A DNA stretch of 5,079 bases from Mycobacteriaceae bacterium (GTDB lineage Bacteria > Actinomycetota > Actinomycetes > Mycobacteriales > Mycobacteriaceae). The stretch is taken from the NCBI GenBank assembly GCA_019242135.1, contig JAFAWC010000338.1, forward strand, positions 1-5,079. Reading direction: 5' to 3'. This document shows positions 1-5,079 of the stretch, in pieces; the stretch's first letter is position 1; each line of letters begins with the position of its first letter. The notes below the pieces were generated by a model that saw nothing but the letters and a program-made list of their open reading frames with translations, made no database searches and was not told the DNA's origin. Position numbers and translations under genes: made by a program.

Positions 1-1086
1 CCGCAGAAGAAGGGCGAATACGGCGCGGATCTTCGGCACGTGCACGCGGTGATCGACGCGCTGGTGCCCCGGCTGAAACGGTCCGCGGTGATTGTCGGTA
101 AGTCAACCGTGCCGGTCGGAACCGCAGCCGAACTCGCCGCCCGGGCAACGGCGTTGGCACCATCCGGGCTGGATGTGGAAGTGGCCTGGAACCCGGAGTT
201 CCTGCGTGAGGGACTCGCGGTGCACGACACACTGCACCCAGACCGGACCGTGCTGGGTGTGCCACCGGATTCTCGGCGCGCGGAGACCGCTGTGCGAGAG
301 CTCTACGCTCCGTTGATCGATGCGGGCGTGCCGTTCGTGTGCACCGATCTGCAGACCGCTGAGCTTGTCAAGGTATCTGCGAATGCGTTTCTGGCAACAA
401 AGATTTCGTTCATCAACGCGATATCCGAAGTGTGCGAGGCCGCGGACGCCGATGTCAGTGTGCTCGCCGACGCGCTCGGCTATGACGCCCGCATCGGACG
501 CCGGTTCCTCACGGCGGGACTGGGTTTCGGCGGCGGTTGTCTGCCCAAGGACATTCGCGCCTTCATGGCGCGCGCGGGTGAGCTGGGCGCAAGCCAGGCG
601 CTGACGTTTCTGCGTGAGGTCGACAGCATCAACATGCGGCGCCGCACGAAGATGGTGGAGCTCGCGGCGAAGGCGTGCGGCGGCTCGCTGCTCGGCGCCA
701 ACATCGCGGTGCTGGGCGCCGCGTTCAAGCCCGAGTCCGACGACGTCCGGGACTCCCCAGCGCTCAACGTCGCCGGCTTGCTGCAACTCAACGGCGCGAC
801 AGTCAACGTGTATGACCCCAAGGCAATCGAGAACTCGCGTCGCATCTTCCCGACGCTGAACTACTCGATCTCGGTGGCCGAGGCGTGCGAGCGTGCCGAC
901 GCGGTGCTGGTGCTCACCGAGTGGAGCGAGTTCGTCGACCTCGATCCCGACACGCTGGCCGGCATCGTGCGCGCCAAAGTCATTGTCGACGGCCGTAATT
1001 GCCTTGACGCGCGACGCTGGACCGAGGCCGGCTGGCGCTTGCATGCACTGGGAAGGCGGGTGGCCGAGCCCGCGCGTCAACGCTGA
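1..1086 (+). CDS. udgA: UDP-glucose 6-dehydrogenase, 5'-truncated by window edge
   Basis: Oxidises UDP-glucose to UDP-glucuronate in the cytoplasm with two NAD+, supplying uronic acid donors for envelope glycans. The frame is open from base 1, with PQKKGEYGADLRHV before the first possible in-window GTG at 40, so the gene begins upstream. Roughly 80-90 residues carrying the N-terminal Rossmann NAD site are missing. Seen in order: KSTVPVGT (about 100-123), the substrate-loop motif NPEFLREG (190-213), and TAELVKVSANAF with the conserved Lys (370-372) and Asn (382-384). GFGGGCLPKD follows, with the catalytic Cys codon at 538-540. The C-terminal UDP-binding domain has AAFKPESDDVRDSP (718-759) and LTEWSEF. 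This order is diagnostic of the UDP-glucose/GDP-mannose dehydrogenase family. The sequence closely resembles what I recall of mycobacterial UdgA (Rv0322), except at the last dozen residues. The next gene follows after 28 bases on the same strand. Family is near certain; the symbol rests on recalled similarity. Confidence 0.96.
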   Translation, partial: PQKKGEYGADLRHVHAVIDALVPRLKRSAVIVGKSTVPVGTAAELAARATALAPSGLDVEVAWNPEFLREGLAVHDTLHPDRTVLGVPPDSRRAETAVRELYAPLIDAGVPFVCTDLQTAELVKVSANAFLATKISFINAISEVCEAADADVSVLADALGYDARIGRRFLTAGLGFGGGCLPKDIRAFMARAGELGASQALTFLREVDSINMRRRTKMVELAAKACGGSLLGANIAVLGAAFKPESDDVRDSPALNVAGLLQLNGATVNVYDPKAIENSRRIFPTLNYSISVAEACERADAVLVLTEWSEFVDLDPDTLAGIVRAKVIVDGRNCLDARRWTEAGWRLHALGRRVAEPARQR

Positions 1087-1101
1087 GTCGGCGGCGCGGC
1101 G

Positions 1102-1107
1102 TAGCGT
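1102..1107 (+). promoter_or_regulatory. Candidate -10 box (TAGCGT) of a leaderless promoter for the DUF1330 gene
   Basis: TAGCGT fits the actinobacterial TANNNT -10 consensus and ends 7 bases before the GTG at 1115. That is the spacing seen at mycobacterial leaderless genes, where transcription starts on the first base of the start codon. No purine-rich Shine-Dalgarno sequence lies just before this GTG, which fits a leaderless start. No convincing -35 box was seen. A chance match is possible and the gene may simply be read from udgA. Confidence 0.35.
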
Positions 1108-1114
1108 CGTCGCC

Positions 1115-1444
1115 GTGACCGTCTACGCGCTCAACCTGTTCAACGTGGCCGACCGTGACGAGTACCTGGCGTACAGCCGACGGTCGGTCGCGGAGGTCGG
1201 CGCTCACGGCGGCAAGGTCGTCGCTCTCGGCCAGTTCCGTCGGGCGGTCACCGGTGACATGTCGCCGCGTCGGGTGCTGATCCTGGTGGAGTGGGAATCC
1301 GAAGCGGCGTTTGACAGCTATTGCAACGATCCCGCCCTGGTCGACCTGCACCCGCACCGCGAGAACGGATCGGCTGACTACATCTGGCAGCTGTTCGACC
1401 GTTTGGACGATCTGCGGCCCATTCTTAAGCTCGAGTCGAGGTGA
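1115..1444 (+). CDS. DUF1330 domain protein (dimeric alpha/beta-barrel fold)
   Basis: This is a 109-residue soluble protein with no signal peptide or membrane segment. The GTG at 1115 was chosen because MTVYALNLFNV begins the first beta strand typical of DUF1330. The frame stays open upstream, but only in a shadow of udgA. The pattern fits the family: an N-terminal strand, then DRDEYLAYSRRSVAEVGAHGG (a helix ending in a glycine turn, split here as DRDEYLAYSR and RSVAEVGAHGG), then a strand VVALGQF, and later VLILVEWESEAAFDSYCNDP. The last segment is the usual strand followed by a helix ending at a 'paired residues' segment. DUF1330 proteins are small ferredoxin-like-fold dimers with no agreed reaction. 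The stop overlaps the first possible start of the P450 gene (GTGA at 1441-1444), so the two are probably translated together. It could act on, or bind, the same small molecule as the P450; that is inference only. Confidence 0.83.
   Translation: MTVYALNLFNVADRDEYLAYSRRSVAEVGAHGGKVVALGQFRRAVTGDMSPRRVLILVEWESEAAFDSYCNDPALVDLHPHRENGSADYIWQLFDRLDDLRPILKLESR
1439..1444 (+). promoter_or_regulatory. Shine-Dalgarno AGGTGA that fixes the P450 start at ATG 1450
   Basis: AGGTGA lies 5 bases before ATG 1450, good spacing for a ribosome binding site. It includes the TGA stop of the preceding gene. The alternative starts GTG 1441 and ATG 1444 overlap this element and have no comparable site of their own, so 1450 is preferred. 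Confidence 0.6.
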
Positions 1445-1449
1445 TGAGT

Positions 1450-2757
1450 ATGAGGCAGAGGATCCGGTGGCTGGTGCTGCATGGTGTGGTGCGCGGGCTG
1501 GCATCGATCGGAATGCGCCGCGGCGACCCGCAGGCCCGGATGATCGCCGATCCGGCCGTGCGGGCCGATCCCGTCCCCTACATCGAGGATTTGCGCGGCC
1601 GGGGCCGGCTGGTTAGGAGCCGGGCGGGTTATCTGACCGTCGACTATGAATTGGCGCATGAGGTGTTGCGCTCGGAGGACTTTCGGGTCACCGAGCTCGG
1701 CGCGAATCTTCCCCGACCGCTGCGCTGGGTGCACAACAAGACCGGCACCGGCCTGCTGCATCCGCTGGAGCCGCCGTCGCTGCTGACGGTGGAGCCGCCC
1801 GAACACACCCGCTATCGCAAGCTGGTGTCGTCGGTGTTCACCACCCGTGCCGTCGCCACCCTGCGCGACCTGGTCGAAACGACCGCAGCGACGCTGCTCG
1901 ACAACCTTGCCGACCGCCGCGGCGCCGTCGACGTCGTCGAGCACTACTGCTCTCAGCTGCCCATCACCGTGATCGGCGACATTCTCGGGGTGCCTGAACG
2001 CGACCGAGCCCAGATCCTCGCCTTCGGCGAGCTCGGTGCCCCCAGCCTCGATGTCGGGCTGTCGTGGCGGAAGTACCGCCGGGTGCACCGCGGCATCGTC
2101 GGCTTCAACAGCTGGCTTGCCGACCACCTGGAGAGCCTGCGGCGAAACCCGGGCGACGACTTGCTCAGTCAGCTCATCGAGGCCGCCGACGAGAACGGCC
2201 GACTCACCGACCGGGAGCTGCGCGCCACCGCCGGCCTGGTGCTCGCGGCGGGCTTCGAAACCACGGTGAACCTACTGGGCAACGGCATCCGCCTGCTCGT
2301 CGAGAACAGGCAGCACCTCGAGACCCTGGCGGCCCGGCCCGACCTGTGGCCTAACGCGGTCGAAGAGATCCTGCGGCTCGAATCCCCCGTGCAACTGAGC
2401 GGGCGGCTGGCGCGACGCGACGTGGACGTGGCCGGGACCACGGTGCGGTGCGGCGAGCTGGTGGTGGTGTACCTCGCCGGCGCCAACCGCGACCCGGCGG
2501 TGTTCGAGGATCCGCACCGTTTCGACGTCGAACGAGCCAACGCGAACAAGCACCTGTCGTTTTCCAGCGGCAGACATTTCTGCCTTGGTGCCGCGCTGGC
2601 GCGCGCCGAGGGCGAGGTCGGCCTGCGGTCGTTCTTCGACCGCTTTCCCGACGCGCGGCTGGCCGGCGATGGCCGCCGACGCGATACCCGGGTGCTGCGC
2701 GGCTGGGCATCCCTGCCGATCGCGCTCGGTTCCGACCTGTCCGCGGTAGGTTCCTGA
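1450..2757 (+). CDS. Cytochrome P450 monooxygenase
   Basis: A haem-thiolate monooxygenase of 435 residues from ATG 1450 (438 from GTG 1441), a normal length for a soluble bacterial P450. The diagnostic motifs are all present and in order. The I-helix oxygen-activation motif AGFETT is at residues 267-272. The K-helix ExxR is E306-R309 in EEILRLESP. The haem-binding loop FSSGRHFCLG has the ligand Cys at residue 378 (codon 2581-2583). PPEHTRYRKLVSSVF is the expected C-helix region. The N-terminus (RQRIRWLVLHGVVRGLASIG) is basic and amphipathic with no real transmembrane anchor, so the protein is probably cytoplasmic or membrane-associated. No ferredoxin or reductase gene lies in the window, so electrons must come from elsewhere. 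The substrate cannot be read from the sequence, and I do not assign a CYP number. It sits 5 bases after the DUF1330 stop and 1 base before the MDMPI-like gene, so it is almost certainly in an operon with both. It is intact. Confidence 0.96.
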   Translation: MRQRIRWLVLHGVVRGLASIGMRRGDPQARMIADPAVRADPVPYIEDLRGRGRLVRSRAGYLTVDYELAHEVLRSEDFRVTELGANLPRPLRWVHNKTGTGLLHPLEPPSLLTVEPPEHTRYRKLVSSVFTTRAVATLRDLVETTAATLLDNLADRRGAVDVVEHYCSQLPITVIGDILGVPERDRAQILAFGELGAPSLDVGLSWRKYRRVHRGIVGFNSWLADHLESLRRNPGDDLLSQLIEAADENGRLTDRELRATAGLVLAAGFETTVNLLGNGIRLLVENRQHLETLAARPDLWPNAVEEILRLESPVQLSGRLARRDVDVAGTTVRCGELVVVYLAGANRDPAVFEDPHRFDVERANANKHLSFSSGRHFCLGAALARAEGEVGLRSFFDRFPDARLAGDGRRRDTRVLRGWASLPIALGSDLSAVGS

Positions 2758-2758
2758 C

Positions 2759-3493
2759 GTGGAATTCTCGGCAGCGTTGCGGAAGGAAAACGACTCGTTC
2801 GCCGAGGTCGTCGGCCGCGCCGATCCGGCCACTCCGGTGCCGACGTGTCCGGGCTGGACACTGAAGCAGCTGGTGCGCCACGTCGGGCGCGGCGACAGGT
2901 GGGCGGCGCAGATCGTGGCCGATCGGCGCACCGACTACCTCGATCCCCGCGAGGTGCGCGACGGCAAGCCCCCCGATGACGCCGTTGTGGGCTGGTTACG
3001 CGGCGGCGTAGGGGTGCTCGTCGACGCGGTCGATCAGGTGGGTGCCGACACCCCGGTGTGGACCTTTTTGGGGCCGCGGCCGGCCGCATGGTGGATCCGG
3101 CGCCGCCTGCACGAGGTGACCGTGCACCGCGCCGATGCCGAACTGGCTCTCGGACGGGACTTCCAGCTGTCGGCCGAGCTGGCCGCCGACGGGCTCACCG
3201 AGTGGCTGGAACGGGTGGTGATTGTGTCGCGGGGCGAGAGTCCGCCGCTGGCAGAGGGTCAGACACTGCAATTGCACGCCACCGACGGCGGCGACTGGAC
3301 ATTACGCGGCGCGCGCGACGCGGTGGCGCTCGACATCGGCGGCTCCGACGGTGCGACATCGACGACGGTGAGCGGCGACGCGACGTCCCTGTTGCTCGGG
3401 GCGGTGCGCCGCATCCCGGCCGACGATCCGCGGATCACCGTCAGCGGTGACGGCGAGGTGTGGCGCACCTGGCTGGACGGCACCCCGTTCTGA
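2759..3493 (+). CDS. Maleylpyruvate isomerase-family (MDMPI/DinB-like) mycothiol-dependent enzyme
   Basis: A 244-residue protein of the MDMPI family, whose founder isomerises maleylpyruvate using mycothiol and a bound metal. Seen: the N-terminal four-helix domain begins with CPGWTLKQLVRHVGRGDRW (residues 30-48). A second helix carries RRRLHEVTVHRADAE. His41, Glu119 and His123 match the expected metal-binding His and ExxxH. The C-terminal part, SGDATSLLLG... to VSGDGEVWRTWLDG, fits the small MDMPI_C domain. Start GTG 2759 lies one base after the P450 stop, with AGG 8 bases upstream as a weak ribosome site. Very close coupling to the P450 suggests both act in one route. From memory, the equivalent M. 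tuberculosis gene upstream of rmlA (Rv0332) is also of this family. The true reaction is unknown; most family members are not maleylpyruvate isomerases. It has two rare TTA leucine codons (2996-2998 and 3302-3304). I noticed none in the other genes. Confidence 0.88.
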   Translation: MEFSAALRKENDSFAEVVGRADPATPVPTCPGWTLKQLVRHVGRGDRWAAQIVADRRTDYLDPREVRDGKPPDDAVVGWLRGGVGVLVDAVDQVGADTPVWTFLGPRPAAWWIRRRLHEVTVHRADAELALGRDFQLSAELAADGLTEWLERVVIVSRGESPPLAEGQTLQLHATDGGDWTLRGARDAVALDIGGSDGATSTTVSGDATSLLLGAVRRIPADDPRITVSGDGEVWRTWLDGTPF

Positions 3494-3498
3494 GGGTT

Positions 3499-3504
3499 TA
3501 GCTT
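3499..3504 (+). promoter_or_regulatory. Candidate -10 box (TAGCTT) of a leaderless promoter for the NTF2-like gene
   Basis: The 17-base gap after the MDMPI-like gene is unusually AT-rich for this region and contains TAGCTT, a TANNNT match ending 6 bases before ATG 3511. The only purine run (GAGGG, 3492-3496) is 14 bases from the ATG, too far for a good ribosome site, so a leaderless transcript starting at the ATG is plausible. This would give the NTF2-like gene and rmlA their own promoter. No clear -35 element was seen. Confidence 0.4.
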
Positions 3505-3510
3505 TCAGTC

Positions 3511-3880
3511 ATGACCATTTCGGAGATCGCAACCGTACTGGCCTGGCACGACGCGCTGAACGCGCAGGACCTCGACACGCTGGTCGAGCTGTCCACCGGG
3601 GACATCGAGATCGGCGACCCGCGCGGCGCCCGACAGGGCCATGACGCGCTGTGCGAATGGGCAACGTCGAAGCAGTTCACGGTCGAACCCGGGCGGATGT
3701 ACGTGCACGACGGCGTCGTGGTCGTCGAACAGGAGGTCTTCGCGTCGGGACCGCCCCAGAAGGTCGCCTCGGCGTTCCGGGTCGTGCATGACAAGGTCGC
3801 GTCCGTGTTCGGGCACCCAGGACCTGGCGGCGGCGCTGGCCGCGACCGAGCTCACCGAAGCCGACTTCACGGACGGGTAG
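3511..3880 (+). pseudogene. NTF2/SnoaL-like small protein, frameshifted near its 3' end
   Basis: From ATG 3511 the frame reads [20 protein letters not shown] and later [20 protein letters not shown], typical of the cone-shaped NTF2-like/SnoaL fold, which binds or converts small molecules. Good protein sequence continues to [10 protein letters not shown] (ending about 3810). It then turns into low-complexity Gly/Arg-rich sequence with no stop before rmlA. In the +1 frame, sensible sequence resumes as [20 protein letters not shown] and stops at TAG 3878-3880. Removing one base near 3811-3818 (one G of GGG or one C of CCC) restores a 122-residue protein ending 8 bases before rmlA. That is close to the 124 residues I recall for Rv0333 at the same place in M. 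tuberculosis. The function is unknown. The break may be a true mutation or a sequencing error. If real, only the last 20 or so residues are altered, but the product runs on into RmlA. Confidence 0.78.
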
Positions 3881-3883
3881 GAG
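3879..3883 (+). promoter_or_regulatory. Shine-Dalgarno AGGAG that fixes the rmlA start
   Basis: AGGAG lies 5 bases before ATG 3889 and overlaps the TAG stop of the corrected NTF2-like frame. This strong site marks 3889 as the real rmlA start, rather than the in-frame ATG at 3511 that the long open frame would suggest. Confidence 0.75.
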
Positions 3884-3888
3884 ACGGC

Positions 3889-4755
3889 ATGCGCGGGATC
3901 ATCCTGGCCGGCGGCTCGGGCACCCGGCTGTACCCGATCACGATGGGCGTCAGCAAGCAGCTGCTGCCGGTCTACGACAAGCCGATGATCTACTATCCGC
4001 TGTCCACCTTGATCATGGCGGGCATTCGCGACATCCAGGTGATCACCACACCCAGCGATGCCCCGGGGTTTCACCGCCTGCTCGGCGACGGCTCGGCGTT
4101 CGGCATCAACATCAGCTACGCGGTGCAACAGCAGCCCGACGGGCTGGCGCAGGCCTTCGTGATCTGCGCCGACCACATCGGCACGGACACTGTCGCACTT
4201 GTGTTGGGCGACAACATCTTCTACGGTCCCGGTCTGGGAACGAGCCTCAGACGGTTCCAAAAGATCAGCGGCGGAGCAATTTTCGCATACTGGGTGAGCG
4301 ACCCGTCCGCCTATGGGGTGGTGGAGTTCAGCGCAGATGGAACGGCGCTGTCGCTGGAGGAGAAACCAGCGACCCCCAAGTCGCATTACGCGGTGCCCGG
4401 ACTGTATTTCTACGACAACGACGTCGTCGAGATCGCCCGCTCGTCGCGGCCATCGGCTCGGGGCGAATATGAGATCACCGAGATCAACCAGACCTACCTG
4501 AATCGCGGGCAGCTGTCCGTGGACGTGCTGGCCCGCGGCACCGCGTGGCTGGACACCGGAACCTTCGATTCGCTGCTGGACGCCAGCGACTATGTGCGCA
4601 CCATCGAGCGCCGACAGGGGCTGAAGATAAGTGTGCCCGAGGAGGCGGCGTGGCGGGTCGGCTACATCGACGACGACCAGTTGGCCGCTCGGGCTCACGC
4701 ACTGCTCAAGTCAGGGTATGGCGGCTACCTGCTCGAGCTGCTCGACGGGAATTAG
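3889..4755 (+). CDS. rmlA: Glucose-1-phosphate thymidylyltransferase
   Basis: Joins dTTP and glucose-1-phosphate to give dTDP-glucose and pyrophosphate. This is the first step towards dTDP-L-rhamnose, which in mycobacteria supplies the rhamnose of the arabinogalactan linker. The length of 288 residues is normal for the family. Seen: the nucleotide-binding signature [11 protein letters not shown] (residues 6-16) with [11 protein letters not shown] (22-32). LGDNIFYG follows with metal ligand Asp108, then EEKP with Lys159, then [13 protein letters not shown] and [14 protein letters not shown] with Asp222. These match the known Mg-binding aspartates and sugar-phosphate contacts of RmlA. The start at ATG 3889 is supported by AGGAG 5 bases before it and by MRGIILAGG being the usual N-terminus. 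The frame is open upstream to 3511 only because of the frameshift in the previous gene. rmlB, rmlC and rmlD are not in this window. The last 50 bases overlap the 3' end of the opposite-strand YibE/F-like gene. Confidence 0.97.
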   Translation: MRGIILAGGSGTRLYPITMGVSKQLLPVYDKPMIYYPLSTLIMAGIRDIQVITTPSDAPGFHRLLGDGSAFGINISYAVQQQPDGLAQAFVICADHIGTDTVALVLGDNIFYGPGLGTSLRRFQKISGGAIFAYWVSDPSAYGVVEFSADGTALSLEEKPATPKSHYAVPGLYFYDNDVVEIARSSRPSARGEYEITEINQTYLNRGQLSVDVLARGTAWLDTGTFDSLLDASDYVRTIERRQGLKISVPEEAAWRVGYIDDDQLAARAHALLKSGYGGYLLELLDGN

Positions 4756-5079
4756 TCGCGCCGCCCGGCGTGGCCAGCACCGTCGCGATCGCGGTGGTCA
4801 ACGGCACCGACAACGCGAGCGCGATGCCGCCGACGGCCGAGCGGGCCATCTCGGTGGCCACGCTCTCGCTGGTCAGCACGTCGCCCAGCGACCGGTTGGC
4901 GACCGAGAACAGCAGAAGCAGCGGCAGCGCACTGCCCGCGTACGCGAGCACCAACGTGTACACGGTGCTGGCAATGTGATCGCGGCCAACTCGCATTGCG
5001 CTGAGAAATATTGTGCGCCTTGATTTCTCGTTGCCCAGCGCGGTGAGCTCGAACACCGTCGACGCCTGGGTGACGGTGA
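4706..5079 (-). CDS. YibE/F-like integral membrane protein, 5' end beyond the window
   Basis: The minus-strand frame is open from the right edge, reading [17 protein letters not shown] and ending at TGA (4706-4708). The codon sometimes taken as a start (GTG at 5054-5056) is internal, since family-like sequence continues upstream of it. Seen: a conserved-looking stretch [20 protein letters not shown], then a hydrophobic segment at about 4898-4975 and a second at about 4772-4840 ([21 protein letters not shown]). The tail is short, basic and probably cytoplasmic. I recognise this as the C-terminal end of the YibE/F family, multi-pass membrane proteins with no established function. About 123 C-terminal residues are visible; the rest lies to the right. 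It converges with rmlA and overlaps it by 50 bases, and I see no hairpin terminator between them. The antisense reading within rmlA supplies only the last 16 residues, which may be a non-conserved extension. Confidence 0.87.
   Translation of the reverse strand, partial: TVTQASTVFELTALGNEKSRRTIFLSAMRVGRDHIASTVYTLVLAYAGSALPLLLLFSVANRSLGDVLTSESVATEMARSAVGGIALALSVPLTTAIATVLATPGGATNSRRAARAGSRHTLT

Noticed and set aside
103..1080. A 325-codon minus-strand open frame opposite udgA
   Set aside because: It lies antisense to a gene with all UDP-glucose dehydrogenase motifs, and its own product is composition-biased with no family pattern.
893..1114. A longer DUF1330 protein starting inside udgA
   Set aside because: The extra N-terminal residues are a frame shadow of udgA with no family similarity; the DUF1330 fold begins at 1115.
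3801..3825. Programmed ribosomal frameshift in the NTF2-like gene
   Set aside because: I see no slippery heptamer and no clear downstream hairpin. A one-base insertion in a short G or C run is simpler.
3505..4698. A 397-codon minus-strand open frame opposite the NTF2-like gene and rmlA
   Set aside because: It is a shadow of GC-rich coding sequence. Its product has no recognisable family motifs, while the plus strand holds a full RmlA.
3511..4755. A true NTF2-RmlA two-domain fusion protein
   Set aside because: The joining segment is Gly/Arg-rich out-of-frame sequence. The neighbouring frame restores a sensible NTF2 end with a stop, and rmlA has its own strong ribosome site and normal start.
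4756..4785. Hairpin terminator between the converging genes (CGCC...GGCG near 4765)
   Set aside because: The stem is only about 4 base pairs with no T-run, which is expected by chance in this composition.

Overview
This window looks like chromosomal DNA from a high-GC actinobacterium, most probably a Mycobacterium or close relative. Three things point there: strongly GC-biased third codon positions, GTG starts, and proteins that closely match the mycobacterial UdgA and RmlA types. A mycothiol-dependent-type enzyme is also present. From memory, the order MDMPI-like protein, small NTF2-like protein, rmlA matches M. tuberculosis Rv0332-Rv0333-Rv0334. This was not checked by a search.

Layout: six genes run left to right with very short gaps. 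(1) The 3' part of udgA, UDP-glucose 6-dehydrogenase, is cut by the left edge. (2) A 109-aa DUF1330 protein follows. (3) Next is a complete cytochrome P450, about 435 aa. (4) A 244-aa protein of the mycothiol-dependent maleylpyruvate isomerase (MDMPI) superfamily follows. (5) Then comes a small NTF2/SnoaL-like gene whose 3' end is shifted by one base. (6) rmlA, glucose-1-phosphate thymidylyltransferase, 288 aa, is last. A YibE/F-like membrane protein enters from the right edge on the minus strand, and its 3' end overlaps the end of rmlA by 50 bases. No tRNA, rRNA, CRISPR, insertion sequence or long repeat was seen, and no intergenic gap exceeds 28 bases.

How the genes fit together: udgA makes UDP-glucuronate and rmlA commits glucose-1-phosphate to dTDP-L-rhamnose, so the run is bracketed by two nucleotide-sugar genes that supply the cell envelope. 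The P450, MDMPI-like, DUF1330 and NTF2-like genes between them are small-molecule enzymes or binding proteins with unknown substrates. The tight packing suggests co-transcription. Two possible internal leaderless promoters (TANNNT 6-7 bases before a start codon) precede DUF1330 and the NTF2-like gene.

The most notable anomaly is the apparent one-base insertion near 3811-3818. It truncates or garbles the NTF2-like protein and opens an uninterrupted reading frame through into rmlA, which makes a spurious 414-residue fusion. I see no clear sign of a wholly new system; this is mostly an ordinary envelope-sugar neighbourhood with an uncharacterised P450/MDMPI pair inside it.
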